This document shows, in pieces, positions 61,141 to 64,000 of a stretch of DNA of 64,000 nt (position 1 is its first letter; the number at the start of each line of letters is the position of its first letter). This DNA is from Pseudomonas sp. PDM14 (GTDB lineage Bacteria; Pseudomonadota; Gammaproteobacteria; Pseudomonadales; Pseudomonadaceae). The notes beneath the pieces were generated by a model. The model had not been told where the DNA came from. It did not search any database and saw only the letters and a list, made by a program, of their open reading frames with translations. The stretch lies in the NCBI RefSeq assembly GCF_014851905.1, contig NZ_JACVAQ010000003.1, positions 372,001 through 436,000 on the forward strand, written 5' to 3'. A program made the position numbers and the translations under genes.

Positions 61141-61968
61141 ATGGTTGTTCTACTCATGGATTGTTGGAACTGGCTAGCTCGCGCCCTTGTGCGCTCGACA
61201 AGGCTTCGCACGGAGGCCCTCTGTCTGTTTCGCCCGCGTTTGTGGCAGCACCCGGCCCGCCGCTGGTTGCTGATCACCCTGTGTGGGCTGTGCTTGGCCG
61301 GTTGCGCGCGGCATCAGTCCCACGAGTCGATCATCGGCAACAAGAGCCCGGTGAAGGCCAGCGAATTCTTCCAGACCCACTCCGACCGCATGGCCACCAT
61401 CGGCATGCGCAACAACCTCAACAGCCTCTACCGCCTGATGGACAAGCTCTACCGGCGCAATCCGCGCGAGTGGCGAAAGACCGGCCTGGAGAGCAGTGAG
61501 GCGGCGCAGCATGAAGTACAGATGGCCATCGAGCAGAACAAGCCGCTGGACGAGCTGGGCGGGCGCAAGGACGTGGCGGCGCTGAGCTATGCGCTGAGCC
61601 CGGACTACAAGGGCGATCGAGTCGGTGCCTTCATCTATTCCCTAGGCAGCATGCTGGTCACCGCCCACGGTGGGCGCACCGAGTTCTACATGACCGACGA
61701 GCTGGACGCGAAATTCATCTACAACGCTGCGCGCAACATCGAGAAGGCGACCTGGATGCTCACCAGCCGTATGGATGTGCAAGGGGCGCCGTGGCTGCTG
61801 TCCAACGAGATCTCCACGGACGGGCGTAACCTCAGCTTCGCCGTGGAGTTCGGCAAGATCGTCGCGCGTCTCGATCTGCTCACCGATGTGCTCGACGAGC
61901 GTTACCGGCGCCTGAGCGTCAACTATGCGCAGAGCCTGCTGTTCCTCAACTTCCTGCCGGTGCAGTAG
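61141..61968 (+). CDS. hypothetical lipoprotein
   Basis: A protein of about 275 residues with a lipobox LAGC preceded by RRWLLITLCGLC. The N-terminal lead before the lipobox is unusually long (about 45 residues from ATG 61156, 50 from ATG 61141). ATG 61141 has GGAG close before it, so it is listed, but the true start could be further in. The mature part is helical, with ANNLNSLYRLMDKLYRRNPR-like sequence, DYKGDRVGAFIYSLGSMLVT and ELDAKFIYNAARNIEKATWM. I do not recognise a named family; function unknown. A strong terminator follows. Confidence 0.7.
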   Translation: MVVLLMDCWNWLARALVRSTRLRTEALCLFRPRLWQHPARRWLLITLCGLCLAGCARHQSHESIIGNKSPVKASEFFQTHSDRMATIGMRNNLNSLYRLMDKLYRRNPREWRKTGLESSEAAQHEVQMAIEQNKPLDELGGRKDVAALSYALSPDYKGDRVGAFIYSLGSMLVTAHGGRTEFYMTDELDAKFIYNAARNIEKATWMLTSRMDVQGAPWLLSNEISTDGRNLSFAVEFGKIVARLDLLTDVLDERYRRLSVNYAQSLLFLNFLPVQ

Positions 61969-61983
61969 CGCCGCGCAGGCATG

Positions 61984-62011
61984 AAAAAGCCCGGCATGTG
62001 CCGGGCTTTTT
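61984..62011. terminator. bidirectional terminator between lipoprotein and phnA
   Basis: Stem AAAAAGCCCGGCA / TGCCGGGCTTTTT with a TG loop, between convergent stops at 61968 and 62028. Confidence 0.92.
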
Positions 62012-62027
62012 CGTATCGCGGTGAGGC

Positions 62028-62372
62028 TCAGACCTTTTTTACGAACTCGGATTTGAGCTTCATCGCGCCGATGCCGTCGATCTTGCAGTCGATGTCGTGG
62101 TCGCCGTCGCACAGGCGGATGCCCTTGACCTTGGTGCCGACCTTGACCACCAGGGACGAGCCCTTGACCTTGAGGTCCTTGATTACGCTGACGGTGTCGC
62201 CATCCTGCAGCACGTTGCCGACTGCATCGCGGATTACCTTGTCGCCTTCGGCCGGGGTATCCGCAGTGCCATCGGCGGACCACTCGTGGGCGCATTCCGG
62301 GCAGACCAGCTGTGCGCCGTCTTCGTAGGTGTATTCGGAGTTGCATTTGGGGCAGGGTGGCAGCGTGCTCAC
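62028..62372 (-). CDS. phnA: PhnA/YjdM zinc-ribbon protein
   Basis: A 114-residue protein of the PhnA (YjdM) family. The zinc ribbon is CPKC (7-10) with CPEC (24-27). The rest is the characteristic KOW-like beta domain: [40 protein letters not shown] and [23 protein letters not shown] 62372 is chosen because the family begins right at this point ([18 protein letters not shown]); the ATG at 62447 would add a non-conserved lead. Despite the name it is not needed for phosphonate use in E. coli; its role is unclear. Confidence 0.9.
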   Translation of the reverse strand: MSTLPPCPKCNSEYTYEDGAQLVCPECAHEWSADGTADTPAEGDKVIRDAVGNVLQDGDTVSVIKDLKVKGSSLVVKVGTKVKGIRLCDGDHDIDCKIDGIGAMKLKSEFVKKV

Positions 62373-62543
62373 GACGGGTACTCGCGGTCGAAAATAAAGG
62401 CCGCAGATTGTATAGGGTTTTGTCGTCGCGCGCCGTCGCGTGATCATCCGAGCCGGCTGGCTCGCCGCTTTTCAGTCGAACCGATTCGCCAAGGCGCCGT
62501 TCCAATGTTGGGCACTGACCCATTTCGGACTGCTGGAGGCGAC

Positions 62544-63419
62544 ATGCTTTTCCCCGATCTTCGCGGCGTATCCCTCTGGACCATCGGCAAGCGCACGGTG
62601 ACCGAGTTCATTGATGATGAGTTGCCCACCTACGCCTCGGCGCTGGCGTTTCAGCTGTTCTTCTCGCTGTTCCCGTTCCTGCTGTTCCTGATCGCCATCA
62701 TCAGCGTGCTCGACATGCAGCCGTTCTTCGACTGGCTGCGCGAGCAAGCAGCGCTGGTGTTACCGCAGGCGGCGATGGAGCTGGTCGACCCGATTATCTC
62801 CCAGTTGCAGACGCAGAAGGCCGGTCTGTTCTCCATGGGTATCGTGCTGGCGCTGTGGACGGCCTCGGCGGCGGTGCGCTCGACCATGGCGGCGATGAAC
62901 AAGGCGTACGGCGTGGAGGACGCGCGCCCGGCCTGGAAGCGCATTCCGCTGTCGGTGCTCTACACCGTGGCGGTGGCGGGGCTGCTGCTGACCGCGGCGG
63001 CGCTGATGGTCACCGGGCCGCAGGCGATGAACTGGCTGGCGCAGCAGGTCGGCCTTGAGCAGGTGGTGGTGGTGCTGTGGACCTGGCTGCGCTGGCCGGT
63101 GGCGGTGGTCATGCTGATCGCGGTGGTGGCCGCCGTGTACTACCTGGCGCCGGACGTGAAGCAGGAGTTCCGCTTCATCACCCCCGGCTCGGTGCTGGCG
63201 GTGGCGGTGTGGATCATTGCCTCGCTGGGCTTCGGCTTCTACGCGCAGAATTTCGCCAACTACAACGCCACCTACGGCAGCATCGGCGCGATCATCATCT
63301 TCCTGCTCTACCTGTACATTTCCTCGGCGGTGCTGCTGTTCGGCGCCGAATTGAATGCGGTGATCGAGCATCACGCGCGTGAAGGCAAGGACCCGGGCGA
63401 AAAGGTGGCCTCGGCCTGA
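62544..63419 (+). CDS. YihY/BrkB-family membrane protein
   Basis: A 291-residue inner-membrane protein of the YihY/virulence factor BrkB (UPF0761) family. ATG 62544 follows GGAGG. About six helices are visible, including LAFQLFFSLFPFLLFLIAII, IPLSVLYTVAVAGLLLTAAA and SVLAVAVWIIASLGFGFYAQ. The family hallmark is NYNATYGSIGAIIIFLLYLY and SAVLLFGAELNAVIEH near the end. The old label of ribonuclease BN is wrong for this family; its molecular function is unknown. It stands alone. Confidence 0.9.
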   Translation: MLFPDLRGVSLWTIGKRTVTEFIDDELPTYASALAFQLFFSLFPFLLFLIAIISVLDMQPFFDWLREQAALVLPQAAMELVDPIISQLQTQKAGLFSMGIVLALWTASAAVRSTMAAMNKAYGVEDARPAWKRIPLSVLYTVAVAGLLLTAAALMVTGPQAMNWLAQQVGLEQVVVVLWTWLRWPVAVVMLIAVVAAVYYLAPDVKQEFRFITPGSVLAVAVWIIASLGFGFYAQNFANYNATYGSIGAIIIFLLYLYISSAVLLFGAELNAVIEHHAREGKDPGEKVASA

Positions 63420-63431
63420 GGCGATCTGAGC

Positions 63432-63926
63432 CTACGGGACTGGCGTGAGGTAGGGTGAAGCGCGCTCGGGCCAGTTCAGCGTGCCGTCATCGCTGAAACG
63501 CACGGTGCCGAACAGGCCGTTGGCCAGTTTGCCGCTGACCCGATAGGGCAGGCCTTCACCCTGCTGATACCCTGCGGCGGCCCAGGCCTGGCGCATGGCA
63601 GCCAGCGCGGTGATGCTCACCGGCACACGAATCAGCGCCTCGCCGAAGCGCGGCACGTGACCGGCCTGAGGACTGACGCCGCTGGCCAGGGAGCGGTGGT
63701 TGACCTCCAGGTCCAATGCCACACCGTTGTAGGTAATGGCGCTTTCATTCGGGTTCTGCACGCGTAGCACGGCTGCGAAGCGCACCTCCAGGCCTTGCCC
63801 GGGGAGCGGTTCGAGGCCGGTCAGTTCGACGCGTACGGGGTCGCGAGGTGTCAGGGTGCTGCAGCCGCTCACGACGAGCAGGGCGCCGAGCAGGCCGGCG
63901 GTGACGAGCCGTTGGGAAGGGAGCAT
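63432..63926 (-). CDS. LEA type 2 (WHy-domain) lipoprotein
   Basis: A 164-residue lipoprotein with signal MLPSQRLVTAGLLGALLVVS and lipobox VSGC. The mature part is a WHy/LEA14-like beta sandwich: VELTGLEPLPGQGLEVRFAA, RVQNPNESAITYNGVALDLE with the family N-P-N motif, then FGEALIRVPVSITALAAM. Such proteins are linked to desiccation or membrane stress; in bacteria the role is unclear. The frame reaches back to 63971, but ATG 63926 opens the signal peptide. Convergent with the YihY gene 12 bases away. Confidence 0.85.
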   Translation of the reverse strand: MLPSQRLVTAGLLGALLVVSGCSTLTPRDPVRVELTGLEPLPGQGLEVRFAAVLRVQNPNESAITYNGVALDLEVNHRSLASGVSPQAGHVPRFGEALIRVPVSITALAAMRQAWAAAGYQQGEGLPYRVSGKLANGLFGTVRFSDDGTLNWPERASPYLTPVP

Positions 63927-64000
63927 GGGCACGAGTCCATTGGTGGCCGAGTACACCATTACAGACCGCAAGCGGTGGTGAATGTCGCCAGCGGTTGTGC

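Noticed and set aside
1..64000. tRNA or rRNA genes
   Set aside because: No cloverleaf with a T-loop GTTCGAATC-type core or rRNA signature was noticed in any intergenic region.

Overview
The window is chromosomal DNA of a high-GC gammaproteobacterium, almost certainly a Pseudomonas. This follows from gene content and gene neighbourhoods: FecI/FecR-linked TonB receptors, the bauR/bauA/bauC beta-alanine genes, a bacterioferritin of the P. aeruginosa FtnA/BfrA type, cmoM, a RIO1-like kinase and the cueR-copA-copZ set. Pseudomonas-type REP inverted repeats are also present. No rRNA, tRNA, CRISPR array, insertion sequence or prophage was recognised. Species was not assigned.

Layout. 1-2701: end of a FecR anti-sigma gene and a siderophore receptor. 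2844-13861: housekeeping and regulatory genes, including a diguanylate cyclase, an SdiA-regulated-type protein, a small DMT transporter, a GNAT enzyme, two DUF4136 lipoproteins, CmoM, a MazG-like pyrophosphohydrolase, a response regulator with a degenerate HD-GYP domain, an NAD(P)-binding reductase with a divergent LysR gene, and a RIO kinase. 14054-18246: a complete FecI-FecR-receptor unit. 18414-21757: EamA transporter, LysR/SDR pair and ferritin. 21816-30846: a second iron cluster with two tandemly duplicated receptors lacking an STN domain, FecI, FecR, a signalling receptor broken by a frameshift, and the C-terminal relic of another receptor on the opposite strand. 30963-34637: copper homeostasis with two matching CueR-type promoters. 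34625-41009: TetR-controlled RND pump plus a Bcr/CflA exporter. 41011-47924: a 57-residue gene, a PAS/GAF/GGDEF/EAL protein, an orphan TAXI-type lipoprotein and GltS. 48262-52778: oxidoreductase and regulators. 52915-57030: beta-alanine catabolism plus a PuuD-like hydrolase. 57076-59059: an AT-rich 5'-nucleotidase gene next to a 1-kb gene-free block of nested inverted repeats. 59060-63926: mostly envelope proteins, including a secreted protein made of six VDSFPD repeats.

How it fits together. Iron dominates: three FecR genes, two FecI genes, four complete or nearly complete receptors plus a relic, a ferritin and several Fur-box-like sites. In the second cluster the only receptor with a signalling (STN) domain is frameshifted. 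Its sigma/anti-sigma pair may therefore have no input, while the duplicated neighbours look like transport-only receptors under Fur control. The copper genes are a tight CueR regulon. The c-di-GMP proteins (2844-3971, 9704-10888, 41251-45144) range from an apparently active cyclase to two proteins with degenerate domains. The items most deserving follow-up are the decaying receptor cluster, the VDSFPD-repeat protein, the orphan TAXI/GltS/c-di-GMP group and the AT-rich 57-59 kb patch.
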